From assembly GCF_029581275.1 (NCBI RefSeq), contig NZ_CP120742.1, positions 4,960,501 to 5,024,500 of the forward strand: a stretch of DNA of 64,000 nt, in the 5' to 3' direction. Of this stretch, positions 1-8,553 are shown piece by piece. The stretch comes from Micromonospora sp. WMMD1155. GTDB lineage: Bacteria > Actinomycetota > Actinomycetes > Mycobacteriales > Micromonosporaceae. The number at the start of each line of letters is the position of its first letter. Position 1 is the first letter of the stretch. A model generated the notes under the pieces. The model searched no databases. It saw only the letters and a program-made list of their open reading frames with translations, and was not told the origin of the DNA. Both the position numbers and the translations under genes were made by a program.

Positions 1-440
1 ACTTCGTTCCCATCGGTCGTGTCAACTTCGACGAGGCGGAGCTGGATCATCAGATCTAGCACCTGCTCCGCCGTCCGGACCGGGGGAATGCCGAGTCGGT
101 TGGTCACCTCGTCGTACTCGTTGACGCGCTGCTGATGATCGGCGAGCTCGTCCTGGTACGCCTGCTCATCGTCGGGATCGCCGGTCGGTCCGGTGGGGTC
201 CGGCCATGCCGGCGCGGACGGCAGGCTGTCTCCAAGAACGTCGGGCGCGAGGGTGCGGTCCAGATCCGCGCCGGTCCGGCGGGCGTTCCACACCCGTTGC
301 GCCAGAACCACCTCCTGGCGATCGGTGCCCGGAAAGCGGTGCAGGATCTCCTCAAGGTCCATCGCGGACAGCGGCAGCCAGCGGAACCAGCCCAGCTGGA
401 ACAACACGGGTACGCGGATCGGCTCGTCCGAATCGGTCAC
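1..440 (-). CDS. Partial hypothetical protein (3' end outside window)
   Basis: The reverse strand is open from a GTG at 440 to the left edge, giving 146 visible codons. An in-frame stop sits about a dozen codons upstream of the GTG, which fixes the start region. The visible protein begins VTDSDEPIRVPV and has a Trp-rich stretch followed by an acidic, Asp/Pro-rich middle. I recognise no family. It lies 85 bp downstream of the XRE regulator in the same direction, so the two are probably cotranscribed and the product may be the regulator's partner. That partnership is inference from position only. Confidence 0.6.
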   Translation of the reverse strand, partial: MTDSDEPIRVPVLFQLGWFRWLPLSAMDLEEILHRFPGTDRQEVVLAQRVWNARRTGADLDRTLAPDVLGDSLPSAPAWPDPTGPTGDPDDEQAYQDELADHQQRVNEYDEVTNRLGIPPVRTAEQVLDLMIQLRLVEVDTTDGNE

Positions 441-525
441 GAGCGGATCGTAACGCGCCCGTACGCAAGTTCGTCACGTTGACCAGGCAAGTCGGTCGCG
501 CTGGCCTCCACTATGAGTACCTCAG

Positions 526-978
526 TCAGCCAGCCCTTCGGTCGGGCTCCGTCGGTGTTCGGTCGCGGCTGTCCTGCGCGGCTCGCTCCATCTTCAGGAC
601 GTTCTGGATGATTGCGGCGATGCCTTCGCGTCCTTCGGGCGAGAGATCTTTGATGGAGCGCATCATCACCTGTACCCCCGGGTCGTGGACCTCTGCGTCG
701 TCCTGCGAGGGGTCGAGGAAGTGACCTGGGTTGACGTCGAAGAACTCGGCGAGCGCTGTCAACGTCGAGGCCGTGGGGTTGGAGTGTTCAGCAGTCCGGA
801 GTCTCCGCAGCGTCTCTTCGGAGATGCGGTGGCCCTTGGCGGTGAGGGCCTGAGCTACTTCGGCGTCGGTGTAGGGCCCCCTGCCCGCCGGACGCTTGCG
901 CGCGTACAGCTCTCGAAGTCTGTCTCTGACTAGCGCCGAGCTTGTGCCACGTTGTGGCTGCTCGCTTGGTCCCCCCAT
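526..978 (-). CDS. XRE-family transcriptional regulator
   Basis: About 150 aa. An N-terminal basic segment (LVRDRLRELYARKRP) leads into a helix-turn-helix of the Cro/CI type (TDAEVAQALTAKGHRISEETLRRLRT), then an actinobacterial extension (LTALAEFFDVNPGHFLD) and an acidic tail. The start is set at the ATG at 978 because GGAG lies 9 nt upstream. A longer TTG reading at 993 would run into the operator repeats. The gene is read away from the transfer operon, and paired 13-bp repeats stand directly upstream, which suggests autoregulation and possibly control of the divergent transfer region. Known members of this type control mobile-element or toxin-antitoxin genes; the target here is inferred. 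Confidence 0.85.
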   Translation of the reverse strand: MGGPSEQPQRGTSSALVRDRLRELYARKRPAGRGPYTDAEVAQALTAKGHRISEETLRRLRTAEHSNPTASTLTALAEFFDVNPGHFLDPSQDDAEVHDPGVQVMMRSIKDLSPEGREGIAAIIQNVLKMERAAQDSRDRTPTEPDRRAG

Positions 979-990
979 GGCACCAGACTC

Positions 991-1024
991 CAACTATAAG
1001 TGGTCGGATCCCAACTATATGTGG
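991..1024 (-). promoter_or_regulatory. Direct-repeat operator/promoter upstream of the XRE gene
   Basis: Two near-identical 13-bp sites, CAACTATAAGTGG at 991-1003 and CAACTATATGTGG at 1012-1024, are spaced exactly 21 bp (two helical turns). On the minus strand each contains TATAGT, a -10-like hexamer. The geometry suits two regulator dimers on one DNA face over the promoter. Binding is inferred. Confidence 0.55.
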
Positions 1025-1065
1025 AACTTCCGTGTGATGTGTGCTTAGCTCTCTGTGCCGAAGCC

Positions 1066-1097
1066 ACATAGATTTGGCCGTCAAGCCAAATCTATGT
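1066..1097. promoter_or_regulatory. Perfect 13-bp inverted repeat ahead of the transfer operon
   Basis: ACATAGATTTGGC (1066-1078) and its exact reverse complement (1085-1097) are separated by 6 nt. It lies between the divergent XRE gene and the first transfer gene and has no T-tract, so an operator is more likely than a terminator. It is AT-richer than its surroundings. Confidence 0.5.
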
Positions 1098-1308
1098 AGG
1101 TAGACGGTAGCGCATCGGTTGGCCTCGTTGGAGGGGGTCTGAGGCCCCGATTCGTTCTGCAGGGGCCGCGAAGCCGCGCGGCAACGGGGTCTCTGCTGGC
1201 CTGCTCGTGTGGTCAACGTTCAGGTCGTGACAGTAACGGGGGACTGGCCCGCGTCGGGTCAAGCCGGCGTCGGCCTGTGCTGTTCGACAAGCCTTGGGGG
1301 AGGCGGAC

Positions 1309-2361
1309 GTGGACGCAGCAAATGGGCAGGCCGGCCGGCCCGCTGGCGCCGAAACTTCTGCGGAGGTTCCCGGTGCCAGTGGGCGGGGGGAGCTGGCGGG
1401 ACGGGCTGCACCCGTCCCGCCAGCACGGCCCTCGACTGAAGAAGAGTCCACGCAAGCCCGAGAGGCCGCGGGGCCCTGGTGGGAAACAAGCCCAACGACC
1501 GGACTGCGGGAAATTCCCCGGGAGTTCGGCGCGGGTAGCCGAGTGGAGACGCTGTGGCTGCGCGCGGCGGCATTACGTGCCGGCTGCCCGCTGGTCTGCG
1601 TGTCCTCCGCAGACGGCGGTACTGGCCGTTCGACGCTCACGGCGGCTCTCGGTGGAATCCTGGCACTTGCCAGCCCAGCCCCGATCGTGGCAGTGGACGC
1701 CACCGGCCGAGCGTGGGGTGGGCTGGGGCATCGTGCGCCTCGCGGCAGTTCAGCGACGGTGTGGGACGCGACGCTCGCGGCCGAGAGGCTTGCGGAACCG
1801 GCGGTGGCCGAGCCGCTGATGCAGGTGGGCGCAACTGGGCTTCGGGCTCTGGTCGGTGAAAGCAAGATGACCGCGCAGCGGCGCCCTCCGACGTGGTCGG
1901 AGATGTTCGGCGTGGTGGGGCATCTGCGGGAGGTCTATGCCCTCGCGCTGCTGGATCTGCCGGCAGCGGACAACACGCCGACCTGGCGGGCCCTGGGCTG
2001 GGCGACCGTGCCGGTGCTCGTTGCGCGGGCCTCGGTCGATTCGTTGCAGCACACCATGCGCCTGCTGGCGCACCTACGGGCCGTCCGCCTGACCGACGTG
2101 GCGGACGGGGCGGTGGTGGTCGTGATGGCGACCTCGCACACAACGGCGCGTGAGGTACGGGCGATCGAGCAGTTGGCGCGGCAGGCCGCGGGCCATCTGG
2201 TGCGAGTGCCCTATGACCCGGTGCTTGCGCGACCGGACCCGGTGGATCACCGCTCGGTGAGCAAGCTGACGCGCTCGGCGTTGATCGACATCGCCGCGGC
2301 CGTGATCGACCGGTGTCCGGTTGACCTCGGCCAGCAGGCAGGTAGTCCGCCGTCTAGCTGA
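1309..2361 (+). CDS. ParA/MinD-like protein with degenerate P-loop, first gene of T4SS operon
   Basis: About 350 aa. The first 60 residues are a Pro/Ala/Arg-rich linker. A MinD/ParA-like fold follows, with a strand and loop CVSSADGGTGRSTLT where active family members have KGGVGKST, then VAVDATG resembling the switch Asp, and a late strand VPVLVARASVD. Both P-loop lysines are replaced (Asp and Arg), so ATP use is doubtful. The start is GTG at 1309 because GGGGGAGG lies 5 nt upstream; a TTG at 1294 is the longer option. ParA/MinD-like proteins often head actinobacterial conjugation operons, and its role in positioning or assembling the secretion machine is inferred. Confidence 0.65.
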   Translation: MDAANGQAGRPAGAETSAEVPGASGRGELAGRAAPVPPARPSTEEESTQAREAAGPWWETSPTTGLREIPREFGAGSRVETLWLRAAALRAGCPLVCVSSADGGTGRSTLTAALGGILALASPAPIVAVDATGRAWGGLGHRAPRGSSATVWDATLAAERLAEPAVAEPLMQVGATGLRALVGESKMTAQRRPPTWSEMFGVVGHLREVYALALLDLPAADNTPTWRALGWATVPVLVARASVDSLQHTMRLLAHLRAVRLTDVADGAVVVVMATSHTTAREVRAIEQLARQAAGHLVRVPYDPVLARPDPVDHRSVSKLTRSALIDIAAAVIDRCPVDLGQQAGSPPSS

Positions 2362-2387
2362 CGGCATCAAACGGGGGGAACGCGGTG

Positions 2388-2756
2388 ATGATTCTGCATT
2401 GGATGGCAGCGGCGTTGGCTGTGCGAGCGCCCGAGGCGGCGGCGTTTCTGGCGGCACCAGGTCCTACGCCGACGCCGTCTGGCAGCGGCTTCGACTTCGG
2501 CCGGATCAATCCAGACCCGGCGGCGGTCCCGCGATCGGACCTGTTCTACACCTTGGCGAACGCCGCACTGTTCCTCGGTGTCGTGTCGGCTGTCGCTGGC
2601 CTGGCTGCCGGAGCCATCGCGTTTGGGGTCGGGCCGATCTTCGGCGCGCACATCATCTCCGATCGCGGTAAAAGCATGATGTGGAAGGCGGGTTTGGTAG
2701 CGATCGTCATCGGCTCGACCACGACGATCATCTCTTTCCTGCTCACCGAGATCTAG
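2388..2756 (+). CDS. Small two-TM membrane protein, pilin/VirB2-like candidate
   Basis: About 122 aa. A hydrophobic N-terminus (residues 5-25) is followed by a Pro/Ser-rich spacer and two long hydrophobic segments, around residues 55-80 (LFLGVVSAVAGLAAGAIAFGV) and 100-120 (GLVAIVIGSTTTIISFLL). GGGGGGAA lies 7 nt before ATG 2388; GTG 2385 is an alternative. Size, topology and position just ahead of the VirB8- and VirB6-like genes suit a VirB2/TrbC-type pilin or a channel subunit. No sequence signature proves this. Confidence 0.6.
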   Translation: MILHWMAAALAVRAPEAAAFLAAPGPTPTPSGSGFDFGRINPDPAAVPRSDLFYTLANAALFLGVVSAVAGLAAGAIAFGVGPIFGAHIISDRGKSMMWKAGLVAIVIGSTTTIISFLLTEI

Positions 2757-2765
2757 GCGACTCGG

Positions 2766-3473
2766 ATGTCGATGTCAGCGTTCAAGCCGGCCACCGGCCG
2801 GCGCGGGTTCGGGTCGGTCCCCGCCGTCGTCGCGGTCGTCTTGGTCGCGTTGGCGGGTACCTTCGCCACCGGCCGCGCGAGTGCCCAGCAGCAGGTGACG
2901 ACAGAGGAATACGCCGGCCGGTTGCGGCAAGGAGTTCCGGTTGGTTTCCCGAGCACGCCGCGCGGTGCGGGTGACGCCGCGGCGGCGTACCTGACGTCGC
3001 TGGCCGCCGCCGCCGTCCGCCCGGCTGGGGAGCGGCAGTCGGTCGTCGAGTTGATTGCGAGCCCGGGGTCCATGCCGGCGGTGGCCGACATCGTCGGCGC
3101 GGGCTCGGAGCGGGACGCCGGGGCGGTGATCTCGCAGGTCGTGGTGGCTCGGGTGTGGGTGCCGGGCGACGACCTCACCGTGGTGGTGCCGGACGGCGGT
3201 GAGGTGCCGGTGCGGGTGCTGCTGTGCGTGCTCAGCGGCGCGGTGACCGATGGGATCGTCGCGGGGCCGCAGGCGGGACTCGCCGGCGGCTGGTACGTCC
3301 AGAACGTCACTGTCCGCTGGGAGCAGGGCCGCTGGAGGGTGAGCGCCGCTCAGCGGTCGACGCCGGTGCCGCCGCCTGAAATGCGCGGGGCCCAACATGA
3401 TGGGGGACCGCGCGACACCCAGCCGATGCTTGAGGTGCTGAGCGCCCAGTCATGGGTGCCGGGAACGGTGTGA
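2766..3473 (+). CDS. Membrane-anchored T4SS component, VirB8/TcpC-like candidate
   Basis: 235 aa. A basic N-terminus and one hydrophobic segment (residues 17-40, ending ASAQQQ) act as a signal peptide or anchor, followed by an extracellular mixed alpha/beta domain. The C-terminal part (WYVQNVTVRWEQGRWRV) has the strand-loop-strand pattern typical of NTF2-like or VirB8 domains. It ends in GTGTGA and overlaps the next start. Position suits the periplasm-facing core protein of a Gram-positive T4SS. Fold assignment is inference and needs structure prediction. Confidence 0.6.
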   Translation: MSMSAFKPATGRRGFGSVPAVVAVVLVALAGTFATGRASAQQQVTTEEYAGRLRQGVPVGFPSTPRGAGDAAAAYLTSLAAAAVRPAGERQSVVELIASPGSMPAVADIVGAGSERDAGAVISQVVVARVWVPGDDLTVVVPDGGEVPVRVLLCVLSGAVTDGIVAGPQAGLAGGWYVQNVTVRWEQGRWRVSAAQRSTPVPPPEMRGAQHDGGPRDTQPMLEVLSAQSWVPGTV

Positions 3474-5470
3474 CCGACATGACCCTTCTGCTGAGCTGGC
3501 TGCGCCGTGTCGGTGCCGTCGCCGTGGCCGCCGCCGTTGTGGGCGGGTTGGTCATGCCGGGGTCCGCAGCAGCGGCGCCGACACCAGAGCCGTCGGCGTC
3601 GAGCACTCCCTGTCCCGCTCCCGCCTCGAACGGCCAGCTGCCGCGACCGGGGGGCCTGGATGAGCCGGGTCCGCAGGTGGCCTGGTGTCTGCCGTGGGTG
3701 CAGTGGCAGTCCGGCGACGGCTGGGTCACGGTGTGCAGCAAGGCGACCAGCGCAGTTGACCAGGAACGCTGCGATGCGGTGTCCGTGACGCTCGAGACTC
3801 CGCCGCCGGACCGGACGCATTCGGTCCTCGACGACCGCCTTCCGGCCGGTGGTCGTCAGCCGGTGCGGTGTGAACGGTTCGCCGAGCGTGCGAGCGAGGA
3901 GCCGATCAACGCCGCCCGGTGGACTGCCAAGGAGAAACGGTGTGAGGCGCTGCGCGCGTCGCTGCTGCTGAACTCCTCGCTGAACCCGTCGGAGGACTGC
4001 CCGACGCTGGACGTGGCGTGCCGAGTCGGCACGCAGGTCAAGGACGCCGCCCGGTCGGGCTTTGAGGGCCTGGCGGACGTCGCGGTGGCGGGGTTCGCGT
4101 GGGCGCTGAGCAAGCTGGCCGAAGTCGTGTTCGAGCAGAGCTCGGCCGTGGCTGACGAGCCGTTCTACGACGTCTACAACGACATCAGCGGCGTTTTGAT
4201 CATCATGGTGCTGCTGGTCTTCATCCTGTCCACCGCGATCAACGGCATGCGGCTCAGCGGCCCAGGGCCGTTGTCGAGTCTCGGCGGGCTGGTCAGGGCG
4301 ATGTTCGGCATCGCGTTCGCCGGTGGCATCGCGTTCACCCTGATGGCCGCGTGGGACGAGGCGACCATCGCGCTGATTCAGCGCAACCAGCAGCGGGACT
4401 GGCAGCCGTCCATGTGGGTTGACGCTTTGAACACTCTGACGGCGGACACCGGCACCGTGTTGCTGGCCTTCGTGGTGGCGGTGATCAGCTTCGTCGGTCT
4501 GGTGCTGGTGTTTCTGATGCTGCTCTTTCGCTCGCTGTTGGCCGCTGGCGCGGCGCTGTTCGGGGCGATGGCGATGACCGGGCAGGTGATGGCCGAGACC
4601 CGCTCGTGGGGCCGGAAGTGGTTTTGGACCTGCAACGCGCTCGCGGCCAGCAAGTTCTTCATTGCCGCGCTGTGGATCTACGGGACCCGCACCACGTATG
4701 AGAGCGACAACGTCGTGAACGTGCTGCGGGGCATGTTCATCATCATCTTGATGGTCCTCGCGCCGTGGATTCTGCTGCGGCTGACGAGCATGTGGGACGG
4801 CTACCTCGCCGACGTCGACGCCCGAGGCTTCCTGACCTCCGCGGCGGGCGCAGTCGGGATGGACGCCGCCGCCCGCCGGCTCACCGACCCGCTCAACGGC
4901 GGCAGTGGCGGCGGGGGTGATGCGACGTCGCTGATGCAGGGCAACTCCGACGCGATCCCCACGAGTCCCGCGTCCGGGCCGGGTATCCCCGGCGTCCGCG
5001 CCGGGGCGATCCCGGATGCCGTGGGCGCTCTCGAAGGCCGCGGCGACAGCGGCAAGGTGGGCGAGCCGAGCGGCGAACCCGGACAGGGCCAAGGCCAGGG
5101 CGGCGACGAGAACCGGCAAGAAGCCGACGGTGTCGAGCAGGACTCCCGTACGGCGCAGGGCGACGTTGCCCGAGGACAGCTCACCACGCCCGGGGACGCG
5201 ACGGGGGAACAGGCATCCCTCCCGGTAACCCCCGGCGCGGCGCAGAAGAACCTGCCCTCTCCCGCGAGCGGCGGAGACGCGGCTGGTGGTGGTGCCGGAC
5301 TTGGCGGTCCCGGTGGGGCCGGGCCGGGCGCCGGGCCGCAAGCCGACGCGCCTGGCAGCGGCGGTCAGTCGAACAGCAGCGGCACGGCCGGCGGGGAAGC
5401 CGCCGGTGGGAGCCGCGCCGGGGGCGCGGCAGCGGGGGGCGCCGCCGAGGTCCCCATCATCCCGGTCTAG
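3470..5470 (+). CDS. Polytopic VirB6/TrbL-like conjugal transfer protein
   Basis: About 666 aa. It has an Ala-rich signal peptide, a Cys-containing extracellular region (residues 40-200), and at least five membrane segments between about residues 235 and 445, including VLIIMVLLVFILSTAI, TVLLAFVVAVISFVG and FIIILMVLAPWILL. The last 180 residues are a low-complexity Gly/Ala/Gln tail ending EVPIIPV. This is the usual plan of TrbL/VirB6 proteins that form the inner-membrane channel. The start GTG 3470 overlaps the previous stop as GTGA; ATG 3479 is the alternative. The glycine-rich tail may be cytoplasmic or wall-spanning. Confidence 0.75.
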   Translation: MTDMTLLLSWLRRVGAVAVAAAVVGGLVMPGSAAAAPTPEPSASSTPCPAPASNGQLPRPGGLDEPGPQVAWCLPWVQWQSGDGWVTVCSKATSAVDQERCDAVSVTLETPPPDRTHSVLDDRLPAGGRQPVRCERFAERASEEPINAARWTAKEKRCEALRASLLLNSSLNPSEDCPTLDVACRVGTQVKDAARSGFEGLADVAVAGFAWALSKLAEVVFEQSSAVADEPFYDVYNDISGVLIIMVLLVFILSTAINGMRLSGPGPLSSLGGLVRAMFGIAFAGGIAFTLMAAWDEATIALIQRNQQRDWQPSMWVDALNTLTADTGTVLLAFVVAVISFVGLVLVFLMLLFRSLLAAGAALFGAMAMTGQVMAETRSWGRKWFWTCNALAASKFFIAALWIYGTRTTYESDNVVNVLRGMFIIILMVLAPWILLRLTSMWDGYLADVDARGFLTSAAGAVGMDAAARRLTDPLNGGSGGGGDATSLMQGNSDAIPTSPASGPGIPGVRAGAIPDAVGALEGRGDSGKVGEPSGEPGQGQGQGGDENRQEADGVEQDSRTAQGDVARGQLTTPGDATGEQASLPVTPGAAQKNLPSPASGGDAAGGGAGLGGPGGAGPGAGPQADAPGSGGQSNSSGTAGGEAAGGSRAGGAAAGGAAEVPIIPV

Positions 5471-5485
5471 CGAGAAGGAGCCACG

Positions 5486-6982
5486 GTGACGCACTTTCAG
5501 TTCCCGCCACGGTCCACGCGCGGCTCGGTCCTGGGATTCTCCTGGGGCCAGATCGGCACGGCGGTGGCCGGGGTGATCTGCCTGGTCATCGCCGCGAACC
5601 TGCTCACCGTCGGCCGGCAGGGCGCAGCCGGCGCAATGCTGCTGCTGTCGCTGCTGCTGATCACGGTGGGCCTGCTGCGGCTGCGCGGCCGGCGCGTCAC
5701 CGAGTGGACGCCGATCGTCGTGGGGGCGCTGGTGCAGCGTGCGGCCCGACAGGACCGCTACCGCGGCGGCGCGTTCGCCGCATCACCCGGCGCTGAGCAC
5801 CTTCATTTGCCCGGTCCGGCCGCCGGCTACCGGTGGGTGCCAGCTCTCGCCGCGGATGGGCTGACCGAAGTGGGGCTGCTGCACCACCGCCGCGAGGGCA
5901 CCGTCACCGCGGCGCTGATCTGCGCCGGCAGCAACCTCGTCCTCGCCGACACGTCCGTGCAGCAGCAGCGGCTGGCCTCGTGGGCGGACGTGCTGAACCT
6001 GTTGGGAAGCGAGTACGCCGACAGCGGCCTGGTGCGCTGGTCGCTGACCGCCCGCGCGGTCCCGGACACCGGCAACCGGGCCCAGCGTTACCTGGTCCAG
6101 CGGGCGGTGGACATCAGCAGCACGGCGTATGAGTCGTTGGCGGAGCTGACGGCAGCTGCGGCGCCGTCCACCCAGCGCCACGAGGTGTACCTCGCGGTGG
6201 TGTTCGACCTCAAGCGACTGTCGGCGGAGATCGCCGACGCGGGCGGCACCGACGCGGCCATCGCCACGGTGATCCTGGACAAACTCGCCGGCATCGACGC
6301 CTCGGTGCGGGAGTCGGGGGTTGACACCGGCGGCTGGTTGACCCCTCGGGCGTACGCGGCGGTGCTGCGCACGCAGTTCGACCCGCAGGACCAACCGCAC
6401 GTCGACATGCGTGCCGGTACGCAGGCCGGGGTGGCGCCTCACATGGGCGGACCGGTCGCCGCCGAGAACATCGGATGGTCGTCCTACCGTCACGACTCGG
6501 GCGTCTCTCAAACCCTGTGGGTGTTCGAGATGCCGCGCCAGCCGGTGGCCATGACCTGGATCACCGCCTTATACACGCGCACCGTTGGGCGGCGGGCGGT
6601 CACGGTCGTCGCCGAGCCGGTGCCCGCGCAACTCGCCCAGCTGGCGACCCGTCGCGACAAGGTCGCCCGTGCGGGCGACGAGGTCACCAAACGCAAACTA
6701 CGCCTGGTGCGCACCGCGCGGGAGGACGAAGAGGCCCGCTCGGTGGAGCAGGTCGACCGGGAGCAGGCCGCGGGACACGTGCGCTACCGCTACTCGATCC
6801 TCGTCACCGTCACCGCCGACAGCGAGGAGCAGCTGCGCCACGACGTGCGCGCGATCAAGCGGGTCCTGGGCCGCACCGGGTGCCAGGCGGTCGTGCTCTA
6901 CGGCGAGCAGGACCAAGGCTTCGTGGCCGGGGCGCTGCCCCTTGCCCGCGGTCTCAAGCCGATCCGGGGGTGGGCTGCATGA
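5486..6982 (+). CDS. SCO6880-like T4SS protein
   Basis: 498 aa. Two adjacent N-terminal membrane helices (residues 24-42 and 50-68) precede a large soluble domain with VTVVAEPVP and RYRYSILVTVTADSEEQL stretches. This resembles the SCO6880 family of actinobacterial conjugation operons, which sits immediately before a VirB4-like ATPase and looks like the PrgI-like membrane unit plus VirB4 N-terminal part split off as its own gene. GAAGGAG precedes GTG 5486. The 3' end overlaps the next ATG by four bases (ATGA), so translation is coupled. The family name is from memory. Confidence 0.75.
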   Translation: MTHFQFPPRSTRGSVLGFSWGQIGTAVAGVICLVIAANLLTVGRQGAAGAMLLLSLLLITVGLLRLRGRRVTEWTPIVVGALVQRAARQDRYRGGAFAASPGAEHLHLPGPAAGYRWVPALAADGLTEVGLLHHRREGTVTAALICAGSNLVLADTSVQQQRLASWADVLNLLGSEYADSGLVRWSLTARAVPDTGNRAQRYLVQRAVDISSTAYESLAELTAAAAPSTQRHEVYLAVVFDLKRLSAEIADAGGTDAAIATVILDKLAGIDASVRESGVDTGGWLTPRAYAAVLRTQFDPQDQPHVDMRAGTQAGVAPHMGGPVAAENIGWSSYRHDSGVSQTLWVFEMPRQPVAMTWITALYTRTVGRRAVTVVAEPVPAQLAQLATRRDKVARAGDEVTKRKLRLVRTAREDEEARSVEQVDREQAAGHVRYRYSILVTVTADSEEQLRHDVRAIKRVLGRTGCQAVVLYGEQDQGFVAGALPLARGLKPIRGWAA

Positions 6983-8553
6983 CCAGCCGACGAGTGCAGC
7001 GCGAAGGATCGCTCAGCCAGCGAATCGCCCATTCCGCAGCCCGGAGGGATTTGGCGGACGCGGAAGCGAATTTGGCGCGGGAGAAGCGGACGCTGCGGCG
7101 GATGACCGACCGGCTGCTCGGCCCGCCGGCGGTCGACCGGCGGGGCGAGTTCGGCCCGGCTGCCGGGCGGGCGTACTGGCAGATGCGGCTGCCGCCGCTG
7201 GTCACCACCAGCGCGCAGCTGTGCAGCGTGTACCCGTTCGTCGCCGACCCCGGCCTCGGGGTGGATGGGCCGCTGATCGGGCAGGAGGTGTACTCCCACT
7301 CCGGGTTCGTGTTCTCGATGCGGGAGTTGTACCGGGCGGGTGTGCTCGGCGCACCGAACATGGTGGTCACGGGGGAGATTCGCAGCGCGAAGTCGTCGCT
7401 GCTCAAGACGATCGCATTCAGAGGGATCCCGTTCGGCACCCGGTTCTACATTGTCGACGTCAAGGGCGAGTACGACGCTCTCGCCCAGGCTGCCGGGATC
7501 CGGCCGGTGCGCGTCGGCCCCGGCGCCGGTGTGGTGATGAACCCTCTCGCCGGCATTCGCCGCCAGCCAGGGCAGGGCGAGCCGGAGTGGCTGCAGATCC
7601 AGCGGGCCCGACGGCTGCTTCTGCTCGAAGGGCTGCTGGAGATCCAACTCGGCGGTGCCCTCAGCGAGGCGGAGCGCTCGCTGATCGAGTACGCCCTCGA
7701 CGCCGTGACCCGCAGCGACGACGGCACCAGCGCCGAGCGGTTGGACACCCCGACCCTGTCGTTGGTGCTCGCGGCGATGGGCGACCCGCAGGCGTGGGCC
7801 CACCGCCTCGCTGGAATGAACTACGACATCGACCAGTTCGCCGCCGACAGCCGACGCGTCAGGCTGGCCCTGGAACGGCTGATCTCCGGCGCTCTGGGTG
7901 GCATCTTCGATGCCCCCGCCGCTGCGACGCTGACGGTTGACTTCGACCAACCCGGAGCGATCCTCGACCTGCGGGACGTGCGGACCTCGGATCAGATGAC
8001 GGCGATGGCGATGACCTGCGCTCAGTCGTGGCTGGAGGCAGAGCTTACCCGCCCCGACGCCCCACCCCGAATGTGCCTGTATGACGAGTTCGCGCTGGTC
8101 GCGCGTCACCTCGGGCTGGTGCGGCGGATGCGCGAGCAGATGAAGCTGGCCCGGGCCTTGGGCACGGAAATCATCCTGGCGTTTCACCGCTTCTCGGACT
8201 TGGCGGCCAGTGGCAGTGCCGACTCCGAGCAGGTCCGCATCGCCCGCGGGCTCATCGAGGACACCGGCGTGCGGGTGTCCTACCGGCAGGCGCCAGGCTC
8301 GCTGGACGCCGCCCGCGAATTTCTCGGCACCACCGACACGGAAACCGACCTACTGCTGCATCTGCGCCGTGGTGTCGGGCTGTGGAAGATCGGGCTGCGC
8401 TCCTACGTCGTCAAGCACCAGCTTTCCACCATCGAACAGCCGATGGTGGATACGGACAGCCGGATGCGGCACACCCCGGATCAGGGCCGGCGGCCGTTGA
8501 CCGACGCGGAGTACGAGACGCGGGAGTCCGCCGCGATCGGGCAGGTGCGGTGA
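6979..8553 (+). CDS. VirB4-like T4SS ATPase
   Basis: 524 aa, soluble. A coiled-coil-like N-terminus (residues 10-50) leads into a HerA/VirB4-type ATPase core. The P-loop region reads VVTGEIRSAKSSLLK, with GEIRSAKSS at residues 132-140: the Lys and Ser are kept but the Gly before Lys is Ala. Walker B is MCLYDEFAL near residue 365, followed by an RMREQMKLARALG helix and AFHRFSDLA, as in motor ATPases of this clade. It would power substrate transfer or channel assembly at the membrane. The start ATG overlaps the previous stop and the end overlaps the next ATG. Confidence 0.85.
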   Translation: MTSRRVQREGSLSQRIAHSAARRDLADAEANLAREKRTLRRMTDRLLGPPAVDRRGEFGPAAGRAYWQMRLPPLVTTSAQLCSVYPFVADPGLGVDGPLIGQEVYSHSGFVFSMRELYRAGVLGAPNMVVTGEIRSAKSSLLKTIAFRGIPFGTRFYIVDVKGEYDALAQAAGIRPVRVGPGAGVVMNPLAGIRRQPGQGEPEWLQIQRARRLLLLEGLLEIQLGGALSEAERSLIEYALDAVTRSDDGTSAERLDTPTLSLVLAAMGDPQAWAHRLAGMNYDIDQFAADSRRVRLALERLISGALGGIFDAPAAATLTVDFDQPGAILDLRDVRTSDQMTAMAMTCAQSWLEAELTRPDAPPRMCLYDEFALVARHLGLVRRMREQMKLARALGTEIILAFHRFSDLAASGSADSEQVRIARGLIEDTGVRVSYRQAPGSLDAAREFLGTTDTETDLLLHLRRGVGLWKIGLRSYVVKHQLSTIEQPMVDTDSRMRHTPDQGRRPLTDAEYETRESAAIGQVR

